From contig CAKZSI010000041.1 in the NCBI GenBank assembly GCA_937918935.1, positions 1-64,000 on the forward strand: a stretch of 64,000 nucleotides of DNA, written 5' to 3'. The position numbers were made by a program, and so were the translations under genes. Shown piece after piece: positions 1-10,100 of this stretch. The DNA is from an uncultured Chloroflexales bacterium. Lineage in GTDB: Bacteria > Chloroflexota > Chloroflexia > Chloroflexales > Chloroflexaceae. The stretch's first letter is position 1. Each line of letters starts with the position of its first letter. Below the pieces are notes generated by a model that searched no databases, had not been told where the DNA came from, and was given only the letters and a program-made list of their open reading frames with translations.

Positions 1-70
1 CGAGGGTTTCAAGCGGCCCATCCTCGGCACTCGCTGCGGTGAGCCTGAACAGGCGCACCTGCGGCCCGGA
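1..70. other. Window edge, no supportable gene
   Basis: Forward frame 3 stays open until a TGA at 72-74 and frame 1 until a TGA at 40-42, so the tail of an upstream gene could end here. Too little sequence is present to choose a frame or a product. Confidence 0.3.
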
Positions 71-99
71 TTGAGTTTGCGCGATGCTGATGGTATAAT
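71..99 (+). promoter_or_regulatory. Sigma-70-type promoter of the FHA/winged-helix gene
   Basis: A -35 box TTGAGT at 71-76 and a perfect -10 box TATAAT at 94-99 are separated by 17 bp. Transcription would begin near 106, leaving a leader of about 180 nt before the ATG at 286. The leader holds a G-rich segment (120-200) resembling intergenic repeats elsewhere in the window, such as 21030-21075. Confidence 0.75.
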
Positions 100-285
100 C
101 AGCCAGACTACGCTGAGAGGCGGGGAGGTTCGGAGGGGCGCTGTCCCTCTGAAAGAAAAGCAAAAGGGTTTCTGTTTGGGGATCGCAGACCCCCGACCCC
201 CGCTTGCAGCGGCCTTGCCGCGAACTGATAACGTAACGACAACACCCGGTTACGCAAGTTTCAACGCTGTCTGGAGGAACGCGGC

Positions 286-939
286 ATGCACCCTGTGCCC
301 GCTCCCAAACTTGTCATAAAGCGCCAGGGCGGTCAGTTCCGCGAGCTTGAGTGGACCACCGATGTGATCACCATCGGGCGTGACGGGTCCAACGATGTTA
401 TCATTGACCACCCGCTGGCCTCCCGGCGCCACGCCCGGCTCGAGCGCACCGAGGATGGCTTCGCCGTGCGTGATCTTGAGAGCACCAACGGAACCTTTGT
501 CAACCAGGAGCGGATCGCGGGGCTGTGCCTGCTCCATAATCAGGACCAGATCATCATCGCCGATACGGTCATTGTTTTTCACGACCCTGAAGCCACGGTC
601 AAGGGCGCCCTGCCGCCCGAGGTCCTGCGCGCCGTGCGCGAAGAGTTGCGTGTGGATAGCCGCGCCAAGGAAGTCTATATCAAAGGGCAATTGCTCAGGC
701 CGCCGCTGACGGTTAAAGAGTTTCAACTGCTGGAGTTGCTCTACGAACGCCGGGGGCAGGTGGTGAGCAAGGACGAGATCGCCCGCCAGGTGTGGGACTA
801 CGAGGTGTTTGACTATAACGCGATTGACGCGCTGGTCTACCGCCTGCGCCAGCGCATCGAGCCGGATCATAGCAATCCCCGCTACCTGATCACCCAGCGG
901 GGCTTTGGGTACAGGCTGGTGACCACGCCGGAAAGCTGA
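286..939 (+). CDS. FHA domain protein with C-terminal winged-helix DNA-binding domain
   Basis: A 217-residue likely transcription regulator. Residues about 10-100 form an FHA fold, with GR at 31-32, SRRH at 46-49 and STNGTF at 66-71, the conserved phosphothreonine-binding positions. Residues about 117-215 match an OmpR/PhoB-type winged helix, ending in the typical ITQRGFGYRL hairpin. There is no receiver domain, so FHA replaces it: binding would be gated by a phosphothreonine partner instead of phospho-Asp. That mode of action is inferred. The ATG at 286 follows a GGAGG site, and a strong promoter lies at 71-99. A Ser/Thr kinase gene at 4826 is a plausible upstream partner but not a proven one. 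Confidence 0.88.
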   Translation: MHPVPAPKLVIKRQGGQFRELEWTTDVITIGRDGSNDVIIDHPLASRRHARLERTEDGFAVRDLESTNGTFVNQERIAGLCLLHNQDQIIIADTVIVFHDPEATVKGALPPEVLRAVREELRVDSRAKEVYIKGQLLRPPLTVKEFQLLELLYERRGQVVSKDEIARQVWDYEVFDYNAIDALVYRLRQRIEPDHSNPRYLITQRGFGYRLVTTPES

Positions 940-1058
940 CTCCGCCAGTCGGGCGCCGGTAGGTGTTCCTTGCGAGGAGCACATGCCTTCCCCGTTCCCC
1001 TTCCAGTTCAACCGTTCGGAAGCACGGTGTCAGTTCACTAACCTGCAGGCGTCGAGCT

Positions 1059-2357
1059 ATGACCAGCATCTCCCTCAGTGCTCCCCGGCGGCTGCGCGGC
1101 ATTGTGCACGTTCCGGGAGATAAGTCGATCTCTCACCGGGCGGTGATCCTGAATGCCGTCGCCGGGGGGCCGGCTCGCATCACCAATTTCCTCCCCGGGG
1201 CCGATTGTCTCTCCACCATCGCCTGTGTGCGCGCCCTGGGGGTCGTGGTCGAGCACGAAGGCGCCGAGGTGCAGGTGCATGGCGCTGGCCTGCACGGGCT
1301 GCGCGAACCCACTGATGTGCTGGACTGCGGCAATTCCGGCACTACCCTGCGCCTGCTCACCGGCCTGCTCGTTGGTGCCCCGCTCTTCGCTGTGCTGACC
1401 GGCGATGCCTCGCTGCGCTCCCGACCACAGCGCCGCATCGTGGTCCCGTTGCGGGCCCTGGGCGCATGGCTCGATGGGCGCGACGACGGCGATCGCGCGC
1501 CCCTCGCCGTGCGTGGCGCGCGCCTCCAGGGTGGCCAGTATGCCCTGCCCGTCGCTTCGGCCCAGGTGAAATCGGCCCTGCTCCTCGCCGCGCTCGCCGG
1601 TGAAGGACCGCTCACCCTCACCGGCCAGATCGCCAGCCGTGACCATACCGAGCGCATGTTGCGGGCCATGGGGGTTGACCTCCAGATAAACCCCGAACAG
1701 ATCGTCCTGCAACCGCCAACCGATCCGTTGCTGCCCTACCCGCTCTCGCTGCGCGTGCCGGGCGACCCCTCCTCCGCAGCGTTCTGGTGGGTGGCCGCCG
1801 CCATTCATCCCGACGCCGAGTTGACGACGGTTGGCGTGTGTCTGAATCCGACCCGCACCGGGGCGCTCGATGTGCTGCGGGCCATGGGTGCGGCGGTCGA
1901 GATTACCGATGAATGCCTCGAGGGGAGCGAGCCGGTTGGCAATGTCACCGTGCGGTCCTCGGCTCTGCACGGCGTCACCATTGGCGGGGATCTCATCCCC
2001 CGCCTGATCGATGAGATTCCCGTCCTGGCCGTCGCCGCCGCCTGTGCCACGGGGGATACGCTCATCCGCGATGCGCAGGAACTGCGCGCCAAGGAGACCG
2101 ACCGCATTGCCACCGTTGCCGCGGGTCTCGCCGCCCTGGGGGTCGGCGTTGAGCCAACCGCCGATGGGATGGCTATCGTGGGGCGCGGTGGTCCTGCCCT
2201 TAAGGGGGCCGAGTTGTACAGCCACGGTGACCACCGGCTCGCTATGGCCTGGGCCATTGCCGCCCTCGTCGCTTCCGGCACGACGCGGATCCACGATCCC
2301 CAAGCCGTCGCCGTCAGCTATCCAGGGTTCTGGGAGACGCTCGCGGAGGTGCAATGA
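1059..2357 (+). CDS. aroA: 3-phosphoshikimate 1-carboxyvinyltransferase (EPSP synthase)
   Basis: A 432-residue enzyme of the shikimate pathway that joins phosphoenolpyruvate to shikimate-3-phosphate in the cytoplasm. Visible family motifs are PGDKSISHR near residue 19 (Lys22), GNSGTTLRLL, the RLIDEIPVLA segment with the catalytic Asp, and ELRAKETDR. The frame is open upstream to 963, but homology begins just after the ATG at 1059 and the upstream residues are low-complexity, so 1059 is preferred although its ribosome site is weak. The stop overlaps the next start as ATGA, implying translational coupling to the hypothetical gene at 2354. Confidence 0.96.
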   Translation: MTSISLSAPRRLRGIVHVPGDKSISHRAVILNAVAGGPARITNFLPGADCLSTIACVRALGVVVEHEGAEVQVHGAGLHGLREPTDVLDCGNSGTTLRLLTGLLVGAPLFAVLTGDASLRSRPQRRIVVPLRALGAWLDGRDDGDRAPLAVRGARLQGGQYALPVASAQVKSALLLAALAGEGPLTLTGQIASRDHTERMLRAMGVDLQINPEQIVLQPPTDPLLPYPLSLRVPGDPSSAAFWWVAAAIHPDAELTTVGVCLNPTRTGALDVLRAMGAAVEITDECLEGSEPVGNVTVRSSALHGVTIGGDLIPRLIDEIPVLAVAAACATGDTLIRDAQELRAKETDRIATVAAGLAALGVGVEPTADGMAIVGRGGPALKGAELYSHGDHRLAMAWAIAALVASGTTRIHDPQAVAVSYPGFWETLAEVQ

Positions 2358-3001
2358 GCGAACACTATACCTTTACCGTCGAAGTCTACACCAATGCGCT
2401 GGTGGTTACCGGGAGCTACGATTTACCCCTCTACCGTCGGGTGAGCGACGCCCTCAACAGCGGGTTGCACCGCTTTATTACCCTGCGCGACGCCAGCGTG
2501 GCCCCCCTCTGGCGGCCCCAGCAGGCCCGGCGTGTCCCGCAGATCCTGGTAGATTGGAGCGGCGCATTGCTCGTTGCCACCATTGCCGAGCCGCTGCCGC
2601 CGCCTGATTTCCACGTTCCTACCCCGCCGCGCGATACGCAGCCGATGATGTTCTTCACCTCGATGTTCGCCCTGCGCGCCGATTTTTTCAAACGCACCGA
2701 TATGGAACTGATCGTCATGCTCCGCGAAATGACCGATGAGTTCGTGCCCCTCACCGGTGTGACGATCTACCCCCTGCAGGGCGCCGCGCCCTTCAATCGC
2801 GAGTTCGTCTGCCTTAACCGGCGCTATGTACAGGCACTCTACGCGATCGGCGCGGAGATCGCCCATGCCCCTCTGCCCGCGCCGAACCCCGAGGTGTTCG
2901 TGCCGCCTGCCGTTCCCACCTCCCCTCCTCCTGCCGAAACCGAAGCCCCTCCCGCAGCCGTCGAAACCGGTGCCCCGGCGCCCGATACCGATCAGTCTTG
3001 A
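2354..3001 (+). CDS. Hypothetical protein coupled to aroA
   Basis: A 215-residue soluble protein I do not recognise. Residues 1-165 look like a compact alpha/beta domain rich in hydrophobic strands, and the last 45 residues are a Pro/Ala/Glu-rich tail, probably disordered. There is no signal peptide or membrane helix. The ATG overlaps the aroA stop by four bases, so it is almost certainly co-translated with aroA. That position alone does not show a role in aromatic amino-acid synthesis. Base composition matches its neighbours. Confidence 0.75.
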   Translation: MSEHYTFTVEVYTNALVVTGSYDLPLYRRVSDALNSGLHRFITLRDASVAPLWRPQQARRVPQILVDWSGALLVATIAEPLPPPDFHVPTPPRDTQPMMFFTSMFALRADFFKRTDMELIVMLREMTDEFVPLTGVTIYPLQGAAPFNREFVCLNRRYVQALYAIGAEIAHAPLPAPNPEVFVPPAVPTSPPPAETEAPPAAVETGAPAPDTDQS

Positions 3002-3326
3002 TGCTGTAAGACAGAGTTCGCACCTGCCTTGCCGTTGGTGGAGCGCGGGGAGGTCCGGTCCTGCGCGTCTCTGCCGAGAAACGCTCCTGAAGCGTTTGTT
3101 CAGGTAATGTTCATCCGCCTCTGGTATGACTCCACTGGTACAGTGGGTGTGACCGTACTGCAACGAAACTTCCCCTGAGCGGGGCGGCTCAGAGGGCCAG
3201 AGCCTTTTCGAAAGCCAGGTTCCGGTGCGGCGCGGCTTTGCCGCCCCGCACCGGAACGTGAAATCCTGCCGGGGCCGCAGGCCCCCGCATCCTCCGTCGA
3301 GGCGAGGTCTCGTTGTAGTGCTAACA
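3002..3326. other. Intergenic region with hairpins, no gene
   Basis: No convincing reading frame. It contains the hairpin at 3079-3097 and a longer GC-rich imperfect stem at about 3220-3253 around a GGTGCGG/CCGCACC pair. A similar GC-rich motif occurs near 21075-21110. Confidence 0.6.
3079..3097 (+). terminator. Possible terminator after the aroA operon
   Basis: AAACGCT and AGCGTTT form a perfect 7-bp stem around a 5-nt loop, followed by a short T-rich run (TTTGTT). It lies 78 bp after the stop of the second operon gene. The stem is short, so this is tentative. Confidence 0.45.
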
Positions 3327-3538
3327 CCAATACTTTTCAAATAAGCGCGTTACTCCCTCCCAACCCTCCCCCGTTGGGGGAGGGCTTCCGGCGCCCCTCT
3401 CGGTTGGGGCGGTTCGGAGGCATACCGACGGCTCGCCAGCACGTGACCCGCCGTGCGCTGCATCCGGCTCTTCCCCCCGGCGGGGGGGGTTGGGAGGAGG
3501 GCCTTGCCGTAAGCCTTGTCTTATTTGAAAAGTATTGG
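3327..3538. mobile_element. MITE-like element with perfect 19-bp terminal inverted repeats
   Basis: The left end ccaatacttttcaaataag (3327-3345) is the exact reverse complement of 3520-3538. The arms are AT-rich, unlike the surroundings, while the 212-bp interior is GC-rich and itself partly self-complementary (CCCTCCCAACCC near the left, GGGTTGGGAGG near the right). It carries no transposase. It sits directly upstream of galE and ends 44 bp before the preferred start. No clear target-site duplication was seen. Confidence 0.72.
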
Positions 3539-3581
3539 CGCCAACACGCATTACCGTCGTCTCGTCCAAGGAGCCTTACCA

Positions 3582-4580
3582 GTGAAAATCCTTGTCACCG
3601 GTGGCGCCGGATACATCGGCTCCATCACCACTGCCGAACTGATCGCCGCCGGCCACCGGGCCGTCGTCTTCGACAACTTCTACCAGGGCCATGCCGCCGC
3701 AGTTCCGCCTGAGGCGGCATTGATCCAGGGCGACCTGGCCGATATTGCCAGTGTACGCGCCGCCTTCGCCGCCCATCCCGATATTGATGGGATCATGCAC
3801 TTCGCTTCCTATACTCTCGTCGGCGAAAGCATGGAGAAGCCGCTACGCTATCTGCGCGACAATGTCGTGACCGCCGGCAATCTGCTCGAGGCGGCGATGG
3901 AAGCCGGAGTGCGGCGCTTTATTCTCTCCTCCACTGCCAACCTCTTCGATGAGCCGGAGAAGATGCCGATCGAGGCTGATAACAAAATCGTGCCCGGTTC
4001 GCCCTATGGCGAGTCGAAGTTTTTCGTTGAGCGCATGCTGTACTGGTTCGAGCGCATCTATGGCCTGAAGTACGCCTGTCTGCGCTACTTTAACGCCAGC
4101 GGCGACACCCCTCACCGCGGCGAGGACCACGATCCCGAGACCCATCTTATTCCCCTGGTGCTCCAGGTGGCCCTTGACCAGCGCCCCCATATTACCGTCT
4201 TTGGCAATGATTATCCTACCCCTGACGGCACCTGCATTCGCGACTACATTCACGTGGTCGATCTCGCCCAGGCCCATATTCTGGCGATGGAGGCCCTTGA
4301 CCGCCTCGGCTCGCGCAAGTACAACCTGGGTAATGGCAATGGCTTTAGCGTGCTCGAGGTGATCGAGGCTGCCCGCAAGGTGACCGGCCATCCCATTCCT
4401 CATGTCATCGGCCCGCGTCGCCCCGGCGATCCGGCGGTGCTGATCGCATCCTCTGAGGCCATTCGCGCTGAACTGGGCTGGCAACCGCGCTTTACCGACA
4501 TTGAAACGATCGTCGCCAGTGCCTGGGAGTGGCACCGTAATTATCCCCATGGCTATCCGCACAAGGGCGCGGGGAGGTGA
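3582..4580 (+). CDS. galE: UDP-glucose 4-epimerase
   Basis: A 332-residue NAD-dependent short-chain dehydrogenase/reductase-type epimerase that interconverts UDP-glucose and UDP-galactose. The N-terminal [10 protein letters not shown] binds NAD, and Tyr142 and Lys146 in SPYGESK form the catalytic pair. The RYFNASG and [12 protein letters not shown] segments are typical of GalE. The GTG at 3582 is chosen because an AAGGAG site sits 8 nt upstream and homology starts there. An in-frame upstream start at 3516 would lie inside the repeat element. With ugd at 58422 it could supply nucleotide sugars for envelope polysaccharide. Confidence 0.95.
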   Translation: MKILVTGGAGYIGSITTAELIAAGHRAVVFDNFYQGHAAAVPPEAALIQGDLADIASVRAAFAAHPDIDGIMHFASYTLVGESMEKPLRYLRDNVVTAGNLLEAAMEAGVRRFILSSTANLFDEPEKMPIEADNKIVPGSPYGESKFFVERMLYWFERIYGLKYACLRYFNASGDTPHRGEDHDPETHLIPLVLQVALDQRPHITVFGNDYPTPDGTCIRDYIHVVDLAQAHILAMEALDRLGSRKYNLGNGNGFSVLEVIEAARKVTGHPIPHVIGPRRPGDPAVLIASSEAIRAELGWQPRFTDIETIVASAWEWHRNYPHGYPHKGAGR

Positions 4581-4589
4581 TGGATCTGG

Positions 4590-4595
4590 TACAAT
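4590..4595 (+). promoter_or_regulatory. Candidate -10 box upstream of the kinase gene
   Basis: TACAAT preceded by CTGG. The same GGTACAAT form occurs upstream of etfB (47137-47142) and near 37270. No clear -35 box is visible, so support is modest. Confidence 0.35.
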
Positions 4596-4698
4596 AGCGA
4601 GCGCTTGCACCCGCTTCCTCCCAGGGGTGGGGTATGGGGCGACTCTGGCGCGACCCGGAGGCAGCGGCTTGCGCTCTCGCTAACGAGGCAGGGGCGTG

Positions 4699-4817
4699 GG
4701 GGAAACCTGGTTTCCCCATACTAACCGGTGATAGGACGCCCGCACCCTCCCGCGGGCCGCGGCGAGGGGCAACCTGGTTGCCCCTGGTTTGCCTTCTGTG
4801 GTGCGGCGAAGCCGCAC
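4699..4817. repeat. Three consecutive perfect hairpins in the kinase leader
   Basis: GGGGAAACC-T-GGTTTCCCC at 4699-4717, GGGGCAACC-T-GGTTGCCCC at 4766-4784 and GTGCGGC-GAA-GCCGCAC at 4801-4817. The first two are members of the window-wide intergenic palindrome family. The third ends only 8 nt before the preferred ATG at 4826 and could hide the start region. Confidence 0.75.
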
Positions 4818-4825
4818 GGACCCGT

Positions 4826-6811
4826 ATGAACGTTCCCGGCCGGATCGGCAACTATACGCTGGAGCATCCGCTCGGCCGCGGCGCATCCAGCCAGGTCTGG
4901 CTGGCGCGCCATCAGCAACTCCCCGATCACGTGGTGGCCGTCAAGCTTCTGACCGACCAGGCGCCCGAGGCGGTGCGCCGTTTTCAACGCGAAGCGGCCA
5001 TCGCTGCGCGCCTGCGCCATCCCCATATCGTGCACATTTACGACTATGGGGTGGTTCCCCCGTTTCACTATGCCATCCTGGAACATATTGACGGCGTGAC
5101 GCTGCGCGAGCGGCTCGCGCGGCAGGGGCGCCTGCCGGCGCTCGAGGCGCTGGCGATCTTCCGGCAAATTGCTCGGGCCCTGGATTATGCCCACGGCCTC
5201 AACGTCGTTCACTGCGATGTTTCGCCAGCGAATATTCTGATCGAACGCCAGGGCAACCGGGCGGTCCTTACCGATTTCGGCATCGCCCGCGATCGCAACG
5301 CGCTGGCGACCGGGCCGCGGGTGGTGATGGGTACGCCCGGCTACCTCTCGCCAGAGCACGCCAACCCGTCCAGCCTCACCCACCTGTCCGACATCTTCTG
5401 CCTGGGGGTAGTGTTCTACCACATGCTCGCCGGCGCGCTGCCATGGCCCGAGCCGCCCGGTCTGCCCGGCGGTCCGTCCTTCGGCCCTCCCACGCCACTC
5501 AACGCCCATCGGGTGTCCGGTGTTCCCGCCGCTATTGACGGTGTGTTCGCTCGCCTGCTGGCCCTTGACCCGGCCCACCGCTTTCCCTCTGCCGGGGACG
5601 CGGTCGAGGCCCTCGATCTGCTCTTCAAGCGCCACGACCAGCCCACCCGGGCGCTCGACACCGGCGCCCGGGCGCCGGCCCGGCCGGTCGAACTGGAAAC
5701 CGGGGATCCGGATCCGGCCCCCGTCGAGGTGGTTCTGGGTCCCGAGCTGGATCCTGAGCCTCTCCAGAGAGCCGTGGGCCGGGCGGCCCGGTTGCGCGAT
5801 CCGGCGATCCTCAGCGGCATTCTGGATGCCTATGCCGCCGAGGGGCGCTTCGGCCTGCGCCGGAAGTGGCTCGGACGGCTCGCCCGCTTTCACAAGGTGA
5901 CCAGCCGCAACGTGTTTTTCTACCGGCTGCGCGTGCTCTACGAGTGCCGTAGCCAGCTCGAAACCGACGAGCAGCCCGATCGCAAGGCGGCCAATTATCC
6001 CCTCAAGCCGCCCATGGATCGCTGGGCGGCGCCGTTGCCGCCGGCACGCGAGTTTGCCGACCAGCCCGGCGGGCGCGTGTTCGTCCCCGGGTCGACCCGG
6101 GTGGTGACCTGCGACACGTGCGCGGGCGACGGGGTGCTGGTGTGCAATCAGTGTGAGGGCCGGCGGCGGGTGTACGCGCCCCGCCCCGCCACCTCCCTCG
6201 CCATTGGGGCGGCGGGCAAGAGCGATGCTCTGTCGCAAGTGCGCGGGCTTGACCAACGCCTGACCGCTTCGTCGCCTGCCAGTGCGGAGTCCGGCTTCAT
6301 CCTCGTGCCCTGCCCGGCCTGCGACGGGCGCGGCGGCAACGCCTGCGACCGCTGCGCGGGCACAGGGCGCCTCGTTCAGCGCCAGACTTTTCATTGGAGC
6401 CGCCAGGCACGCGCTTTCGAGGGGCAAGATGAGCATCCGGCCCTCGATGTGGAGTGGCTGCTGCGCGTCTGCACTCCCGAGGTGGTTTACTGCCAGTCGC
6501 AGGCCGGCGATCCGCGCCCCGAATGGTCGCTCGTGCCGCCCCTCGCCGCCCTGCTCACCGAAGCTCGCGCCGCCGAAAACGATGAGACGCGCATCGTTCT
6601 CGCCGAAGTCACCGTGAGCTTCGTGCCCGTTACCGATGTCGTCTTCGACCTCGGCCAGCCGGGTGACGCGGGGCTGTATCGCCTGACCATCTACGGCTTT
6701 GAAAACCGCATCCCCCCTGACTGGCGCTTCCTCAACTGGGAACGGGTGATCCTCATTGCGGTCATCGTCGTTCTGGCGCTTGTGGCGGCGATCCTGGGGG
6801 GGGTGCGATGA
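4826..6811 (+). CDS. Membrane-anchored Ser/Thr protein kinase with DnaJ-like zinc modules
   Basis: A 661-residue Hanks-type kinase. Residues 10-280 form the catalytic domain, with Lys40 in VAVK, HCD at 129-131 (Cys replaces the usual Arg, so a non-RD kinase), DFG beginning at Asp150 and the GTPGYLSPE segment. Two DnaJ-like zinc modules follow: Cys429/432/440/443 and Cys496/499/507/510, each with CxxCxG spacing. One hydrophobic helix ends the protein (about 638-658), so the kinase should face the cytoplasm. The ATG at 4826 is chosen because kinase homology begins there. An open frame from 4634 runs through repeat DNA and is rejected. Substrates are unknown. Confidence 0.9.
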   Translation: MNVPGRIGNYTLEHPLGRGASSQVWLARHQQLPDHVVAVKLLTDQAPEAVRRFQREAAIAARLRHPHIVHIYDYGVVPPFHYAILEHIDGVTLRERLARQGRLPALEALAIFRQIARALDYAHGLNVVHCDVSPANILIERQGNRAVLTDFGIARDRNALATGPRVVMGTPGYLSPEHANPSSLTHLSDIFCLGVVFYHMLAGALPWPEPPGLPGGPSFGPPTPLNAHRVSGVPAAIDGVFARLLALDPAHRFPSAGDAVEALDLLFKRHDQPTRALDTGARAPARPVELETGDPDPAPVEVVLGPELDPEPLQRAVGRAARLRDPAILSGILDAYAAEGRFGLRRKWLGRLARFHKVTSRNVFFYRLRVLYECRSQLETDEQPDRKAANYPLKPPMDRWAAPLPPAREFADQPGGRVFVPGSTRVVTCDTCAGDGVLVCNQCEGRRRVYAPRPATSLAIGAAGKSDALSQVRGLDQRLTASSPASAESGFILVPCPACDGRGGNACDRCAGTGRLVQRQTFHWSRQARAFEGQDEHPALDVEWLLRVCTPEVVYCQSQAGDPRPEWSLVPPLAALLTEARAAENDETRIVLAEVTVSFVPVTDVVFDLGQPGDAGLYRLTIYGFENRIPPDWRFLNWERVILIAVIVVLALVAAILGGVR

Positions 6812-7132
6812 CCTGGTAGAGGGGGGCGCCGAGCCGGCAGCCCTGAGTTCCCCGCGCTCCTGATCACAGGGGCACTTTCGCTTTTAGCAAACATCCTCCC
6901 TGACAATCACCAGATCAGTCCTGAATACATCTTTACCGGATATATGCCGGTAATTGCGATCGTGTATGGTACATCGCAGAGCCGGGCATAGTCTTGCCAA
7001 TAGCCCGGTATCAGCCTTGCTGCGCGTCACTCTAATATCCCATCCCAGGACTGGTCTTTTTCATCCCATCATAGTGTGGCGCAGCCGCGGAGGCTTCGGT
7101 CAGGCGGATCCATTATGCAAGGAGCGTAGGGC
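6812..7132. other. Intergenic region before the adhesin gene
   Basis: About 320 bp with no gene, less GC-rich than its neighbours. A dyad TACCGG-N7-CCGGTA at 6934-6952 could be an operator or a small hairpin. The adhesin gene's ribosome site lies at the right edge. Confidence 0.5.
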
Positions 7133-10100
7133 ATGGACCATGCACACGGACGATCTCGCCACCTACATGTCTTGACGCGAAGACCGGCGCTCTTCGGGGG
7201 CCTGCTGGCCCTTGTTGCGTTGCTCCTGGGTCTCGCGGGGATCGGTGCTCTCCTCGCCAATCCGATTGTGACGGTGCAGTTGCAGGGCTCGAGTATCCCG
7301 GAGGGTGACAGCGGGACCTCGACCGCCACCTTCACCGTGAACCTCTCCCAGGCCCTTGGTGCCGGACAGCAGATTGTCCTGGCGGTCACCACTGATGCCG
7401 GCCCCTCCAACCAGGCCACGGCGGGGGCCAGTTGCGGCTCCGGGGTTGATTACGTGAGCAACTCGGCTACCCTGACCTTCAATCCCGGCGATGTTTCGCA
7501 GACCTTCGCGGTCACCATCTGTGGCGATACGGTGGACGAACTCAACGAATCGTTCGTGGTGCGCGTCACCGTGCAGAGTTCGAATGTGGCCACGGTCCAG
7601 CCGCCTGTGGGCCAGTCTACTGAGGTTGTTGCAATTATTACCGATGATGATAATCCTACGGTCCAGAGCATCAACGCGCCTTCGGTGCTGGAGCACGCCG
7701 GCCCGCTGAACTTTGTGGTGACCCTCAGCGCGCCGCCGATCGAGAATGTCGTGATCGCCTATTCGACCGGCGCCGTCGGTGATACGGCGACGGCGACCAC
7801 TGCCTGCCCCGCTGTTGGCAATGCAACCCAGGATTATGTCGGCGTCACCAATGGGACGCTGGTGATCCCTGCGGGCCAGGATACAGGCACGATTGCCATC
7901 CAGGTCTGTGATGATGCGATCCCGGAGCCTCCCGGTACCGAGACGATGACCCTCGTGCTGGATTCGCTGAACTCCTTTAGCGTGAATCTTCCGTTCGGGC
8001 AATCTACCGCCACCGGTACGATCCAGGACTCCAACGCCGCCCCGACGATACCTCCCTCGCAGACCTTCAATGTGGATGAAAACAGTCCGATCGGTACAGC
8101 AGTTTCCCCGGCGCCGGGCCAGATCACGGTCAGTGACCCTGACGGCCCCGGAACCACTTTCACGGTGACCGGCGGCACCGGTCAGGGTCTTTTCACCGTG
8201 AATGCCACGAGCGGGGCGATCACTACGAACCAGGTCTTCGACTTTGAGACCCCGCCCACCAGCTACACGCTGACGGTGCAGGTCTGCGATGGCGGCACGC
8301 CCAACCGCTGCGCGAGTGGAACGGTGACGATCAATATCAATGACGTCAACGACCCGCCGGTGGTGACGGGGGCGACCTTCAGCATCGCGGAGAACAGCGC
8401 GGTGGGGACGAACGTGGGCACGCCGGTGGCGGCGACCGACCCGGACGTGCCGGCGCAGACCCTGACTTACAGCATCACCGCGGGGAATACCGGGAGCGCC
8501 TTCGCCATCAACGCCAGTACGGGTCAGATCACCGTCAACGGGGCGCTGGATTACGAGACCCTGAACACCTACACCCTGACGGTGCAGGTGTGCGACAATG
8601 GTACGCCCAGTCAGTGCGGCACGGGCACGGTCACGATCAATGTGACCGACGTGAACGAGGCGCCGGTGGTGACGGGGGCGACCTTCAGCGTCGCGGAGAA
8701 CAGCGCGGTGGGGACGAACGTGGGCACGCCGGTGACGGCGACCGACCCGGACGTGCCGGCGCAGACGCTGAGCTACAGCATCACCGCGGGGAACACGGGG
8801 GGCGCCTTCGCCATCAACGCCAGCACAGGGCAGATCACTGTGGCCGCCGCAGTGCTGGATTACGAGACGACACCCACCTACACGCTGACGGTGCAGGTGT
8901 GCGACGATGGTACGCCCAGTCAGTGCGGCACGGGCACGGTCACGATCAATGTGCTGGATCAGAACGAAGCTCCTCCGGCAATCACGTCTGGCCAGAGCTT
9001 CAACGTGGCCGAGAACAGCGCCAACGGCACGGCGGTGGGGACGGTGGCGGTGACCGACCCCGACGGACCGACGGCCACGCGCACGTTTACCATTACGGCG
9101 CCTGCCGGGGCGCCCTTTGCCATCAGTTCGCCTGGCGGTGAGATCACCGTCAATGGGACGCTGGATTATGAGAACCTGAATAGCTACACACTGAGCATTC
9201 AGGTCTGCGATGGCGGTACGCCCAGTCTCTGCGGCACGGGCGCGGTGACGGTGAACGTGACCGACGTGAACGAGCCGCCTACGGTAGACCTGAACGGCGC
9301 GGCCCCCGGTGTGAATTACACCGCCACCTATACCGAACAGGCCGCGCCCACGACGATTGTTGACGCGGCGGCGGACGTGACCGATCCCGATACCACCTCG
9401 CCCAACAATCAGATCGCCACCCTCACAGCTACCATAACCGACTGTGAGGCAACCGAGAGTTTGAGCGCCAGTTCAGGAATGTGGAATGCGGCGACGTGTA
9501 CCTTTACGGTGACCGGGCCGCTGAGCACCGCAGCTATGAGCGTCGTGCTCCAGAGCCTGAGCTACGCCAGCACGTCCGACACCCCGCCGGCTTCGCGGAC
9601 AATTACTGTGGTCGCCACCGACAACGGCACACCGCAGCAGACCAGCCCGGTGGCAACCATCACCCTCAACATCACGCCGGTGGATGATCCGCCCACGCTC
9701 ATCAACAACGGCCTGACCGTGGGCGAGGGGCAGAGCGCGGCAATCTCAGCCGCGGCGTTGCAGGCGGTTGATCCCGACACGCCGCCCGCCAATCTGAGCT
9801 TTACGCTCACAGCGCTGCCCGCACGCGGCGAGTTGCGCCTGAATGGCGTGCTCCTCACCGGCGGCAGCTTTACCCAGGCCAATATCAACGCCGGGCAACT
9901 GGTTTACACCCACGACGGCTCGGAGACTACCAGCGACAGCTTCAGCTTTACCCTGAGTGATGGGACCACGACCCTGCCCGTGGCGACGTTCACTATTACG
10001 ATCACGCCGGAGAACGACGACCCGGTGCTGACTACTAGCCCCGGGGCCACGCCGTATGTGCAGGGGCAGCCGCCGGTGGTTATCGATCCCGGCGTGACTG

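Noticed and set aside
4634-4825. N-terminal extension of the kinase
   Set aside because: It crosses three palindromes, has no homology, and the kinase domain starts right at ATG 4826.
8355-8966. Possible CRISPR-like array
   Set aside because: The repeats are 306 bp, in frame, with no spacers; they encode cadherin-like domains.
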